DNA of 49,081 nt from assembly GCA_016292805.1 (NCBI GenBank), contig JAEDFM010000010.1:1-49081 (forward strand), read 5' to 3'. This DNA is from Treponema sp. (GTDB lineage Bacteria > Spirochaetota > Spirochaetia > Treponematales > Treponemataceae). Under the pieces are notes generated by a model. The model was not told the origin of the DNA. It saw only the letters and a list, made by a program, of their open reading frames with translations, and ran no database searches. The first letter of the stretch is position 1, and each line of letters starts with the position of its first letter. A program made the position numbers and the translations under genes. Of the stretch, positions 1 through 7,448 are shown in pieces.

Positions 1-51
1 TTCTACTTTTGATTTTAAGGCGTTTGTTTCCGGTGTGTCGATAAAAGGCAT
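1..51 (-). CDS. 5' end of a leftward gene, cut by window edge
   Basis: Reading leftward, an ATG at 51-49 opens a reading frame of 17 codons that is still open at base 1 (it begins MPFIDTPETNALKSK). A GGAG ribosome binding site lies nine bases upstream of the ATG, which supports a real start. The fragment is too short to name a family. It would be divergent from the XRE regulator at 210, sharing the 52-209 intergenic region. It could also be chance, since the stretch is short. Confidence 0.45.
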   Translation of the reverse strand, partial: MPFIDTPETNALKSKVE

Positions 52-107
52 TTGTTTTTGCTCCGTTTATGCTAAAAGCAAGGATTTATAGCAAAAAGAT
101 TATAAAA

Positions 108-167
108 TTCGCTATTAAATTAACTTTCGGTTAAATTTTATAACGTATTAATAGTAATTATAGCGAA
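108..167. promoter_or_regulatory. Inverted-repeat pair in divergent intergenic region
   Basis: An 8-bp perfect inverted repeat (TTCGCTAT at 108-115, ATAGCGAA at 160-167) brackets a smaller imperfect one (AATTAAC, TTTCG, GTTAAATT) around 119-137. It sits between the leftward partial gene and the rightward XRE regulator, the usual place for an autoregulator's operator. No strong -35 element is visible. A TAGAAT hexamer at 198-203 is six bases from the XRE start. Confidence 0.3.
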
Positions 168-209
168 ACGACCGTTCTTTTTAGCGATAAGCAACTCTAG
201 AATGAAATT

Positions 210-533
210 ATGAATGCAAAAGAACTTGGAAAATTGTATGCTGAGAACATAAAGAGAATCAGGCTTCTAAAAAACTTAAGTCAGGAGAACCTGGCAGAAC
301 TGGCAAATGTAAGTAGTGCTTATATAAGCGAAATCGAAAATCAAAAGAAAATCGGAAAATTTGAAACAATTGCGGCTATTGCTAACGCTCTGGAAGTAGA
401 ACCCTACGAGCTTTTTTTGCCTGCTGGCAGCGTAATAAGCCATAACGAGCGCCGCACAAAAGATTTAATGAAACGTCTGCGCGCAAATTTCAGTGAACTT
501 GTTGATACAATGGAAGAGTTTTTGAAAGATTAA
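210..533 (+). CDS. XRE-family HTH transcriptional regulator
   Basis: Small single-domain protein of 107 residues. Residues about 10-65 form a classical Cro/CI-type helix-turn-helix (SQENLAELANVSSAYISEIE core), followed by a segment with LEVEPYELF, as in many XRE regulators. The acidic C-terminus has no recognisable sensor domain, so it probably works as a dimeric DNA-binding protein. There is no clear Shine-Dalgarno sequence before the ATG. It stands alone, with an inverted-repeat-rich upstream region that could be its own operator. The target genes are unknown; the divergent partial gene at 1-51 is the nearest candidate. Confidence 0.85.
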   Translation: MNAKELGKLYAENIKRIRLLKNLSQENLAELANVSSAYISEIENQKKIGKFETIAAIANALEVEPYELFLPAGSVISHNERRTKDLMKRLRANFSELVDTMEEFLKD

Positions 534-780
534 ACAATAGAATATGCTTAATAAATCTGATAAATTCTATTTATGCCATCAGATAAAATGATTTTCATTG
601 CAAAAACTCTCTTTCTCTGCAATGATATAACGAAGTTTGACGAGCAGGAAAGGCACCCTGCGCTCCCGAAAGGGAACCTGATATGATGGATACGCCGTGA
701 GCGAGAGCGAACTGTTAAATAATTTCCTTGCAGTACGCGGAGCGAAGCGACGCATACGCCGCCCATCCAAATTTTTTATG
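534..780 (+). other. GC-rich non-coding stretch, possible structured RNA or dispersed repeat
   Basis: No convincing gene lies between 534 and 913. Bases about 640-770 are clearly richer in G and C than their AT-rich surroundings. They contain a GCAGG/CCTGC hairpin (644-661), a TCCC-GAAA-GGGA hairpin (664-675), two copies of ATACGCCG (690-697 and 754-761) and AGCGA-rich tandem motifs (GAGCGAGAGCGA, GGAGCGAAGCGA). It ends at the rightward terminator at 781. It could be the 3' UTR of the XRE mRNA, an independent small RNA, or a dispersed intergenic repeat; the sequence alone does not decide. Confidence 0.4.
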
Positions 781-810
781 AAGCCACTTTATCGCAAGGT
801 GGCTTTTTTT
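781..810 (+). terminator. Rho-independent terminator
   Basis: The stem AAGCCAC / GTGGCTT is followed by a run of seven T on the plus strand. It would end transcripts coming from the XRE gene or from the GC-rich stretch upstream. Confidence 0.75.
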
Positions 811-835
811 ATTTAACGGCAGTTATTGGTTAAAT

Positions 836-887
836 AAAAAAAAGCTATCCCAAAAGTTCGTATCATGACAAATGCTTTTGGAACAGC
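836..887 (-). terminator. Rho-independent terminator of the purH operon
   Basis: Read leftward, a 13-bp stem with two G-T wobbles (GCTGTTCCAAAAG pairing with CTTTTGGGATAGC, at 875-887 and 844-856) is followed by eight T (836-843). It ends the leftward operon that starts near 5559. Confidence 0.75.
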
Positions 888-913
888 CCTTCTTACCAAT
901 TAATCACTAAAGA

Positions 914-2089
914 TTAATGGTGGAAGAGACGGATACCGTTGAATGCCATTACCATGTTATATCCATCAGCTGCTTGGATTACTAAATCGTCGCGAACTGA
1001 ACCACCTGGCTGAGCAATTACTGTTACACCAGATTTTTTAGCACGGTCAATATTATCACCAAATGGGAAGAATGCATCTGAACCAAGAGCTACATTTGTA
1101 TTCTTAGCAATCCATTCTGCTTTTGCTTCACGAGTGAATACTTCTGGTTTTACTTTGAAGATATTCTGCCATTTACCTTCAGCAAGAACGTCCATATATT
1201 CTTCGCCAATATAAACATCAATTGCGTTATCGCGGTCTGCGCGTTTAATTCCGTCTACAAACTGAAGTCCCAAAACCTGTGGACTCTGGCGTAACCACCA
1301 GTTATCAGCTTTCTGACCAGCAAGGCGAGTACAGTGAACACGGCTCTGCTGTCCGGCACCAATACCAATTGCCTGTCCGTCTTTTACGAAACAAACTGAG
1401 TTAGACTGTGTATATTTAAGAACGATAAGAGAAATAAGAAGGTTTCTCTTGTCATCTTCAGACATTGTCTTGTTTTTTGTAACAATGTTAGAAAGAGCTG
1501 ATTCTTCATCAATCTTAAGGAAGTTATGTCCCTGTTCAAATGTAACACCAAATACCTGTTTTGTTTCTGTTGCTGCTGGAACATAGTTTGGATCAATCTG
1601 AATTACACAGTAGTTTCCGTTTTTCTTAGCTTTTAAGATTTCCAATGCTTTTGCAGAATATGCAGGAGCAATTACACCATCAGAAACTTCTTTTTTAATC
1701 AACAAAGCAGTAGCTTCATCACATTCGTCAGAAAGAGAAATGAAGTCACCAAAAGAAGACATACGGTCAGCACCACGAGCACGGGCATAAGCACAAGCTA
1801 AAGGTGTAAGTTCAACATCATCTGTAAAGTAGATTTTTTTAAGAGTATCGCTTAAAGGAAGTCCAACTGCAGCACCTGCAGGTGAAACGTGTTTAAAAGA
1901 TGTAGCAGCAGGAAGTCCAGTTGCTTCTTTCAATTCTTTTACTAACTGCCAGCCGTTTAACGCATCAAGCAAGTTAATGTATCCAGGTCTTCCATTTACA
2001 ACAGTGATTGGAAGATCGCCATTTTCCATAAATACCTTTGCAGGTTTCTGATTAGGATTACATCCGTATTTAAGTTCGAGTTCTTTCAT
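914..2089 (-). CDS. purH: Stand-alone AICAR transformylase (FAICAR synthase)
   Basis: Transfers a formyl group from 10-formyl-tetrahydrofolate to AICAR, the ninth step of de novo IMP synthesis. Residues 65-76 contain KHVSPAGAA, the conserved Lys-His catalytic motif of the transformylase half of PurH. At 391 residues it lacks the N-terminal IMP cyclohydrolase domain of the usual ~510-residue fusion, and the start is clean (MKELELKYGCNPNQKPA), so this is a natural single-domain form rather than a truncation. The missing activity is supplied two genes upstream by the PurO-like protein at 3879-4607. No Shine-Dalgarno is seen. A promoter at 2097-2125 would give an almost leaderless transcript in addition to operon transcription. 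Confidence 0.92.
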   Translation of the reverse strand: MKELELKYGCNPNQKPAKVFMENGDLPITVVNGRPGYINLLDALNGWQLVKELKEATGLPAATSFKHVSPAGAAVGLPLSDTLKKIYFTDDVELTPLACAYARARGADRMSSFGDFISLSDECDEATALLIKKEVSDGVIAPAYSAKALEILKAKKNGNYCVIQIDPNYVPAATETKQVFGVTFEQGHNFLKIDEESALSNIVTKNKTMSEDDKRNLLISLIVLKYTQSNSVCFVKDGQAIGIGAGQQSRVHCTRLAGQKADNWWLRQSPQVLGLQFVDGIKRADRDNAIDVYIGEEYMDVLAEGKWQNIFKVKPEVFTREAKAEWIAKNTNVALGSDAFFPFGDNIDRAKKSGVTVIAQPGGSVRDDLVIQAADGYNMVMAFNGIRLFHH

Positions 2090-2096
2090 ATGCTGA

Positions 2097-2125
2097 ATAA
2101 TAGACTAAATACGGATTTTCTTCAA
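2097..2125 (-). promoter_or_regulatory. Candidate sigma-70 promoter for purH, leaderless spacing
   Basis: TTGAAG (2120-2125) and TATTAT (2097-2102) are separated by 17 bases on the minus strand. The expected start of transcription is about 2090, one base before the ATG. The -35 element abuts the stop codon of the upstream DUF624 gene. Confidence 0.4.
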
Positions 2126-2785
2126 TTATTCCGAATCGGAAGTTTCCTTTGAAATTTCTTCAGCCGCAGCTTCTGCCTCTGCTTTTACAGTTTCTGCATG
2201 GTATTCCATCTGTACAAACATTGTTTTTACAATTCGACTCATAATGTACATAAATAATCCAGGAATAAAAACACCGCCTACTACTAGAGTCCAGAAGTTC
2301 CAGCAAAAAATTACATAAAAGAAAGCTGCCAACAATACAATGATTATAGTTTTCCACATATAAGTAAAACTCATTCCTGCAGAATTTTTGAAAATATTTT
2401 TAAAACTATTGTTATAGCGGGCAATTAAAGGAAATGTATAAATATAAAACATTATAAAAAGCAGACTGCAAATAAAGGCACCAGCCTTCATAATAAATGA
2501 ATCTGAATTAAGTGCTGTAGACCAGATGAAAAATAAACAGCCTCCAAAAAGAGCTGTAAACACCAGCATAACTGTTCCCTGAACAAAGCTGCTCTTAAAT
2601 CCTTTTATAAAGTTTTCCCACAGTGGGGCGTCTTCGTTTTCCAGTAACTTAAAATTAAGATAAAAGACAGCACAAGTTGCTGCACCAATTGTTATTACCG
2701 GTATAGAAAAAAGAAGCCACAGACAATTTACCAGAACAATATTTCTGGCTGTTTTTACAATTTTTAATGCTTTTGAATCGTTCAT
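2126..2785 (-). CDS. DUF624 (YesL-like) integral membrane protein
   Basis: A 219-residue protein with about five hydrophobic segments. The N-terminus (VNCLWLLFSIPVITIGAA) is the signature of the DUF624/YesL family, which is often encoded beside polysaccharide-uptake genes in Firmicutes; its biochemical role is not established. The last ~25 residues are charged and alanine/glutamate-rich, probably cytoplasmic. It lies 17 bases after the serine-hydrolase lipoprotein gene and 36 bases before purH, inside the same leftward operon. A xylanase is divergent from this operon, which fits a loose link to carbohydrate metabolism but proves nothing. Confidence 0.8.
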   Translation of the reverse strand: MNDSKALKIVKTARNIVLVNCLWLLFSIPVITIGAATCAVFYLNFKLLENEDAPLWENFIKGFKSSFVQGTVMLVFTALFGGCLFFIWSTALNSDSFIMKAGAFICSLLFIMFYIYTFPLIARYNNSFKNIFKNSAGMSFTYMWKTIIIVLLAAFFYVIFCWNFWTLVVGGVFIPGLFMYIMSRIVKTMFVQMEYHAETVKAEAEAAAEEISKETSDSE

Positions 2786-2802
2786 AAAACCATAATATTA
2801 AA

Positions 2803-3864
2803 TTAAAGCAAGTTCTCATAGAGCTTGTAAATTTTTCCTGCAATTCCTGCAGTATTTGTTTGAGTTATTGATGTATTTGAAAGAACAATGATTGAAAGAC
2901 CTGAATCAAGATAATAGCAATTATAGGCATTAAATACATTTGTAGTTCCGCCATGAAAAATCATATTATCTTTATGATAAATTCCAAAACCATAGGAGCC
3001 TTCTGTTTCAATCATCTGTTTAAACTGTTTTTTAGAAATAACTTTTCCCTTAACAAGAGCCTGGTTCCATTTTAGAAGATCTTCTGCACTTGCATTAAGA
3101 TCCCCACACCCCATAGCCAGACTGGACGGAATACTATAGTAGCGCCCTTTATAGTCATACCCTACTGCATCTGTATCCTGAAAATTCAAATTGGCACTAT
3201 TCATTTTGCAGGGCTTAAAAATATTTTTCTGAATGTATTCTTTGTATGAAAGACCAGATACTTTTTCTATAATTTTTGCCAGAAGAACATAATTTGTATT
3301 GCAGTAAAAGTAGGTGCTGTCTGGGGGAGCTAATAATGGTGCATCATATAAATATTTAACAACTATATCTTCATCTACCGGCTGATTCTTAAGCTGCAGT
3401 TCTTCTATCTGACGCAACACATACTTTGGAAAATATTCATTTCCAGCGTTGATGCAATCGGTTAATCCTGAACGCATATTCAAAAGCATTCTTAAAGTAA
3501 TCTGGTCCCCATATTTATATTCTGGATAATACTTAGAAAGCTTATCATCAATAGACAGCTTCTTTTTTTTATCCAGCTGTAAAATGGCAGCTGCTGTTAT
3601 CTGTTTGGTCAGGGAACCGGCTTCAAAAACTGTATTTGAATCAATGACTGGGGAATCGGCTTTTGCAGAGTTCCAGGTGCCGCAGCCCTTTTTACAAATA
3701 ACTTTATTGTTTCTGGCTACCAGAACCTGGCCCTGAAAACCTGATTTTAAAAGCAAAGTGTCCACCTGTTCTGTAAAGGCGGACACTTTTTTACTATTTG
3801 AGCATGATAAGGTAAATGAGAGAACAGAGAAAATTAAAACTAAAGCAAAGCTTTTTCTTCTCAT
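2803..3864 (-). CDS. Serine hydrolase lipoprotein, beta-lactamase class C fold
   Basis: A 353-residue exported lipoprotein: a hydrophobic signal ends at LSFTLSC, giving Cys21 as the lipidated residue. The beta-lactamase class C / esterase-type catalytic motifs are present: SLTK (Ser84, Lys87), YCN (Tyr187-Asn189) and HGG (304-306) in place of KTG. The HGG variant is usual for penicillin-binding-protein-like peptidases and esterases and argues against a true antibiotic beta-lactamase. The substrate is unknown (D-amino peptide, ester or peptidoglycan). It is the third gene of the leftward operon, between the IMP cyclohydrolase and DUF624 genes, with short gaps of 14 and 17 bases. Confidence 0.88.
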   Translation of the reverse strand: MRRKSFALVLIFSVLSFTLSCSNSKKVSAFTEQVDTLLLKSGFQGQVLVARNNKVICKKGCGTWNSAKADSPVIDSNTVFEAGSLTKQITAAAILQLDKKKKLSIDDKLSKYYPEYKYGDQITLRMLLNMRSGLTDCINAGNEYFPKYVLRQIEELQLKNQPVDEDIVVKYLYDAPLLAPPDSTYFYCNTNYVLLAKIIEKVSGLSYKEYIQKNIFKPCKMNSANLNFQDTDAVGYDYKGRYYSIPSSLAMGCGDLNASAEDLLKWNQALVKGKVISKKQFKQMIETEGSYGFGIYHKDNMIFHGGTTNVFNAYNCYYLDSGLSIIVLSNTSITQTNTAGIAGKIYKLYENLL

Positions 3865-3878
3865 GTTCCCTACCTGAA

Positions 3879-4607
3879 TTATTTGTTTTTATTAATGATT
3901 CTTGTTTCGTATTTTCCAGTTGCAATATCAATGTATCTTACAAAAAGTGAAACTTTATTATCTTCGTTTAAAGCATTCCAAAGACTGTTTGTAAAATCAT
4001 CAATATTACCTGTTACTGTAACTTTTACTGGTTCACCTTCAAAGCTTGGAAGTGGATTACCATCTCCAAGGTAAGTGTGAATATAACGGCCTTCACCTTT
4101 TACAGGATTGTCATAAGTAAATGTATGACGCAGACAGTTATCAGGATTTCCATCATCACTCTTAAGAATAGAAAGTGAATATTTTAAAGCTCCACCTTCA
4201 ATATCAAGTAATGAAGAAATACGAGGTGTGTAGTTTGGAGCATCGTGTTCATATTTACGAACGCGAAGTGATTCTTCAAAAGTCTGACCAGCTTTCATTC
4301 CATCATAAATAGTATCTGTCTGGTCACCGTTAGTAACGATTGTTTTCTGACCAAGCTGGCGAACTGCAGCATAAATAATAAGACTTGGATCTCCAGCGAT
4401 TAATGAAGGATCAAAAGCTTTTGTACGAATAACTTCTGTTCCATTTTCTTCTTCTGTTACAAAAATACGGTTACGGCTTCCTGCAGAACGACCCATTGTC
4501 CAATAAGCAGAAACTGCATATTTTCCATCTTCACTTAAACCTGCAACGATACCGCGTCCAGGATAACTTACACTTGAAACTTCTTTCAACAAATCAATTT
4601 TAGTCAT
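3879..4607 (-). CDS. purO: IMP cyclohydrolase, PurO-like
   Basis: A 242-residue protein recognised as the IMP cyclohydrolase-like family (PF07826), related to archaeal PurO rather than to the N-terminal domain of bacterial PurH. Supporting segments are the start region YPGRGIVAGLSEDGKY, the central motif AYWTMGRSAGSRNR and GRYIHTYLGDGNPLPSF near residue 175. It closes the ring of FAICAR to give IMP. Its partner transformylase is encoded three genes downstream in the same operon. An AAAGGA ribosome binding site lies seven bases before the ATG. The distribution I know of (archaea, some Clostridia and relatives) suggests acquisition or retention of a non-standard pair. Confidence 0.85.
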   Translation of the reverse strand: MTKIDLLKEVSSVSYPGRGIVAGLSEDGKYAVSAYWTMGRSAGSRNRIFVTEEENGTEVIRTKAFDPSLIAGDPSLIIYAAVRQLGQKTIVTNGDQTDTIYDGMKAGQTFEESLRVRKYEHDAPNYTPRISSLLDIEGGALKYSLSILKSDDGNPDNCLRHTFTYDNPVKGEGRYIHTYLGDGNPLPSFEGEPVKVTVTGNIDDFTNSLWNALNEDNKVSLFVRYIDIATGKYETRIINKNK

Positions 4608-4624
4608 TTATATATCCTTTAAAA

Positions 4625-5527
4625 TTATTTTTGAGCTGCACGAATCTGTTCTTCTTTTTCATGCTGTTCTTCAAGAACCTTCATAACACGATCTACAGTT
4701 TCCTGTTTTGGATCTGCACAATCTTCAGGTAAAGATTCAAGAATACCTTTACGGAAAGATTTACATTCAATAACTGGACTGGCAGTAATTGTAATCTTTT
4801 CTGGTTCAAGAATATCAGAAAGCATATCATCTGGAGTTTCAGGATTAATATGGAGACAATTTCCGTTTAATGAAAGTAAAACCATATTATCAAACAGACG
4901 GAGATAGCTGTCTATTTCTCGTAAGCCTCGTTTTGTTTCTGGCTTTCCAGGACGATAACGGGTTCCTGCTGGGAATACAAGAATAATCTGACCCCGTTTT
5001 TTACACTGATCCATAGCACGCATAGCAGCAAAATTAATTTTCTTTGCACGCTGAATTTCGGCTTCTTTTTCTTCCTCAGTTCCCTGAATGCTGTCTTTAC
5101 TTCTAGATGGATAAACTACTACACGAGTAAAGCTTTCTGCATACATTCGAACAAAAGCACCAGATTCATTAAGCTTCATTCCTGCAATAGCAACAATTCT
5201 TGAAGCCATATCTTTTGCCCAATCTTCACCTGTTTTTTCAAGAATATAAAGAATCTCAGGTAAATCCAAATTTGAATAATGCTCAGCAAGAATAAGACCT
5301 GATTTTCCTTCCTTTGTTACTTTTTCGTATAATTCTTTAAGGCTTTCAAGGTTTTTAATTTCTGACTCATCAGGAATTGTTTCGTGAACTAAAATATCTG
5401 CAAATTTTTTTGCAGCAGGATTAGCTTCCTGATAATTATTAAATTCAGTAATTTTATCTGCAGCTTTAGATACCTGTGCTACCTGCGAAAAGAGAGCGCC
5501 ATATTTTTCTCTGATGCTTTGACCCAT
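4625..5527 (-). CDS. Glycerolipid acyltransferase (PlsC/GPAT-like)
   Basis: A 300-residue protein without transmembrane segments. It has the acyltransferase motif HX4D (His83-Asp88, HYSNLD) and a second motif FPAGTR (185-190), the counterpart of FPEGTR, which binds the glycerol phosphate. The soluble character, the long helical N-terminus (about 75 residues) and the spacing between motifs resemble plant/chlamydial-type glycerol-3-phosphate acyltransferases more than the short membrane PlsC. It should acylate glycerol-3-phosphate or lysophosphatidate for phospholipid synthesis. It is the first gene of the leftward operon, has a GAGG site six bases before the ATG and a good promoter at 5566-5594. 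Acyl donor and position are not visible. Confidence 0.8.
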   Translation of the reverse strand: MGQSIREKYGALFSQVAQVSKAADKITEFNNYQEANPAAKKFADILVHETIPDESEIKNLESLKELYEKVTKEGKSGLILAEHYSNLDLPEILYILEKTGEDWAKDMASRIVAIAGMKLNESGAFVRMYAESFTRVVVYPSRSKDSIQGTEEEKEAEIQRAKKINFAAMRAMDQCKKRGQIILVFPAGTRYRPGKPETKRGLREIDSYLRLFDNMVLLSLNGNCLHINPETPDDMLSDILEPEKITITASPVIECKSFRKGILESLPEDCADPKQETVDRVMKVLEEQHEKEEQIRAAQK

Positions 5528-5565
5528 AAAGTTCCTCTAATATTATGTGTAATATATGTCCTTAA

Positions 5566-5594
5566 AGTATAAACAATTTCCTTTATTCATTCAA
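5566..5594 (-). promoter_or_regulatory. Sigma-70-like promoter of the acyltransferase-purine operon
   Basis: On the minus strand TTGAAT (5589-5594), 17 bases, TATACT (5566-5571). The predicted transcription start is near 5559 with a 32-base leader holding the GAGG site. The -35 overlaps the left arm of the inverted repeat at 5582-5630. Confidence 0.6.
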
Positions 5595-5630
5595 ACCATT
5601 TTAAGTGCTATCTCTCATTAAATGAATAAA
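5582..5630. promoter_or_regulatory. 10-bp inverted repeat between divergent promoters
   Basis: TTTATTCATT (5582-5591) and AATGAATAAA (5621-5630) are perfect inverted copies, centres 39 bp apart. The left arm overlaps the -35 of the leftward operon and the right arm overlaps the weak -35 and spacer of the xylanase promoter, as expected for a regulator that acts on both. Confidence 0.4.
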
Positions 5631-5646
5631 AAAAATGTGATATAAT
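5618..5646 (+). promoter_or_regulatory. Extended -10 promoter of the xylanase gene
   Basis: TGATATAAT (5638-5646) is a consensus extended -10; the -35 region (TTAAAT at 5618-5623) is poor, as extended -10 promoters allow. The predicted start is near 5653, leaving a 17-base leader that contains the GGAGG site. Confidence 0.6.
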
Positions 5647-5669
5647 TACAGAATAATTTTGGAGGAATT

Positions 5670-7382
5670 ATGAAACGACTCGTACTTGCACTTTTAGGTG
5701 CTTCTTTACTTGCCTTTGCATCTTGTGGTGGAGGAGATACTGGAATAATTGAAAATGCAGATGGTTCAATTATTTATACACGCCCAGATAAAGACGGCTC
5801 AGCTGTAAAATATAATCAGAAACATGATGGATTTACCAATGTAACAATTATTAATGGTAAAGCTGTAAAAACTCTTAATCCAATTAATGTAAATCTTGCT
5901 GAATATAAAAACAAAGATGTTCTTTTTGATTTTAGCTGCGATGTAAAAGTTGTAGAAGAAAGTGGAAAAGATTCAGATTTAATCTGGATGATTAATGAAG
6001 TTTCTGCAAACATGCCACAGCTTGCCCGTGAAAAAGTAAAATCTGGTGAATGGGTAACAATGAAAGGTTCTTGTTTTATTCATCTTAGCGGTGAACAAAA
6101 CTTTTATCTTTCATCTTCTGGAATGCATCTTGATAAAAGAACTTTCTATCTAAAAAACTTTAAGTTCCAGCTTTCTGGCGAGGGACTTGGTAAAAACGCA
6201 AGCCAGCCAATGGACTGGTACGAAGCTCCTTCATTAAAGGAAGCTTATAAAGATATTTTTGATTACATTGGTATTGCATGTACCTTCCGTAATGAATTTG
6301 AAAAACCTTACATTGCAAATGGTGTTGCACGCCACGCAAATACAGTAACCGCCGGTAATGAATTTAAACCAGATTTTGTTTTTGCATGGAACCGCCCAAG
6401 AAACTTTGTGGACTTTAAGGCAGAAGACGGAAAGACTTATAAAGTACCTGCAGGAATGCCAAAATTTGGCAGTCAGAGTGATTACCTTCATGCTTGTAAG
6501 GAAGCTGGCGTAAAAATGCGGGGTCATACTTTAGTTTGGCATTCACAGACTCCAAACTGGTTCTTTAAGGAAGACTTTGATATTAATAAACCGGAAGTAA
6601 GCAAAGCAGAAATGACAGCCCGCCAGGAATGGTATATTAAAACTGTATTAGAGTTCGTTGATAACTGGGAAAAGCAGTACAACAACGGAGAACATATTAT
6701 TGTTTCCTGGGATGTTGTAAACGAAGCTGTAGCCGATGGTGCTTCTGCAACAAACTGGCTTAGAGCAGGAAACAGCAAATGGTACGATGTTTATGGTGAT
6801 GCTACATTTATTGTTAATGCATTCCGCTTTGCAAACAAATACGCTCCAGCAGATGTAAAACTTGTATACAATGACTACAACTGTTACAGCCCGGGAAAAT
6901 TAAATGGAATCTGTAACATTATTGATATGATTCAGGCTACACCAGATGCCCGCATTGATGCTGTTGGTATGCAGTCTCATGTTAAAATCGATTATCCTGC
7001 TGTTACAGGTCAGAACAGTTACGAAGCAGCCGTACAGAAATTCATTTCTAAAGGCCTTGATGTTCATGTAACAGAGCTTGATATTGCAAACGGAAAAAAT
7101 CCTTACAGTCCTTTCCTGTTAAAAGCTAAATACAAGGAATACTATGAAATGTTTATCAGAAACAGAAAAACTGAAGGCAAGAATGGTATTACCAGTGTTA
7201 CTGTATGGGGTGTTAACGACGAAAATACATGGCTTAACAACCAGAAAGAATACAAAGATTTAACACAGTATCCTCTTCTGTTTAAGAAAAAGACAGCTGA
7301 AGAGAATGAACAGGAATTAGTTTGTAAACCTGCCTTTAGTGGAGTTTTGGAAGCTGCCCAGGATTTCAACAGCAGTAAATAA
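5670..7382 (+). CDS. Endo-1,4-beta-xylanase, GH10 family lipoprotein
   Basis: Secreted lipoprotein of 570 residues: the signal sequence ends at LLAFASC, giving Cys19 as the lipid anchor. Residues about 25-175 look like a carbohydrate-binding jelly-roll of CBM4/9 type. The GH10 catalytic barrel follows, with RGHTLVWHSQTPNWFF, the acid/base Glu352 in WDVVNEA and the nucleophile Glu469 in HVTELDI; VTVWGVNDENTW near the end is also typical. It hydrolyses beta-1,4-xylan at the cell surface, as expected for a plant-fibre habitat. The start is fixed by GGAGG just upstream and an extended -10 promoter. The barrel carries inserted segments relative to a minimal ~300-residue GH10 domain. Confidence 0.95.
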   Translation: MKRLVLALLGASLLAFASCGGGDTGIIENADGSIIYTRPDKDGSAVKYNQKHDGFTNVTIINGKAVKTLNPINVNLAEYKNKDVLFDFSCDVKVVEESGKDSDLIWMINEVSANMPQLAREKVKSGEWVTMKGSCFIHLSGEQNFYLSSSGMHLDKRTFYLKNFKFQLSGEGLGKNASQPMDWYEAPSLKEAYKDIFDYIGIACTFRNEFEKPYIANGVARHANTVTAGNEFKPDFVFAWNRPRNFVDFKAEDGKTYKVPAGMPKFGSQSDYLHACKEAGVKMRGHTLVWHSQTPNWFFKEDFDINKPEVSKAEMTARQEWYIKTVLEFVDNWEKQYNNGEHIIVSWDVVNEAVADGASATNWLRAGNSKWYDVYGDATFIVNAFRFANKYAPADVKLVYNDYNCYSPGKLNGICNIIDMIQATPDARIDAVGMQSHVKIDYPAVTGQNSYEAAVQKFISKGLDVHVTELDIANGKNPYSPFLLKAKYKEYYEMFIRNRKTEGKNGITSVTVWGVNDENTWLNNQKEYKDLTQYPLLFKKKTAEENEQELVCKPAFSGVLEAAQDFNSSK

Positions 7383-7448
7383 AATAACAAGAGGGAAAGA
7401 CTACTGTGGATTTTTCCATAATGTACCGATATTATAATGAGGTTTTTT

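Noticed and set aside
548..770. Two overlapping leftward reading frames of 63 and 72 codons in the GC-rich stretch
   Set aside because: They lie on a structured, repeat-like sequence, lack ribosome binding sites, have Arg-rich low-complexity translations and are crossed by the rightward terminator context; treated as spurious.
2803..3864. Beta-lactamase resistance gene
   Set aside because: Motifs SLTK/YCN/HGG fit the general serine hydrolase family; HGG instead of KTG and the operon context do not support a resistance role.
7433..7438. Perfect TATAAT just before the lipoprotein gene
   Set aside because: It overlaps the ATG/GAGG region; a start near 7445 would lose the Shine-Dalgarno at 7439-7442, and no -35 is present at 16-18 bases. 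Probably chance.
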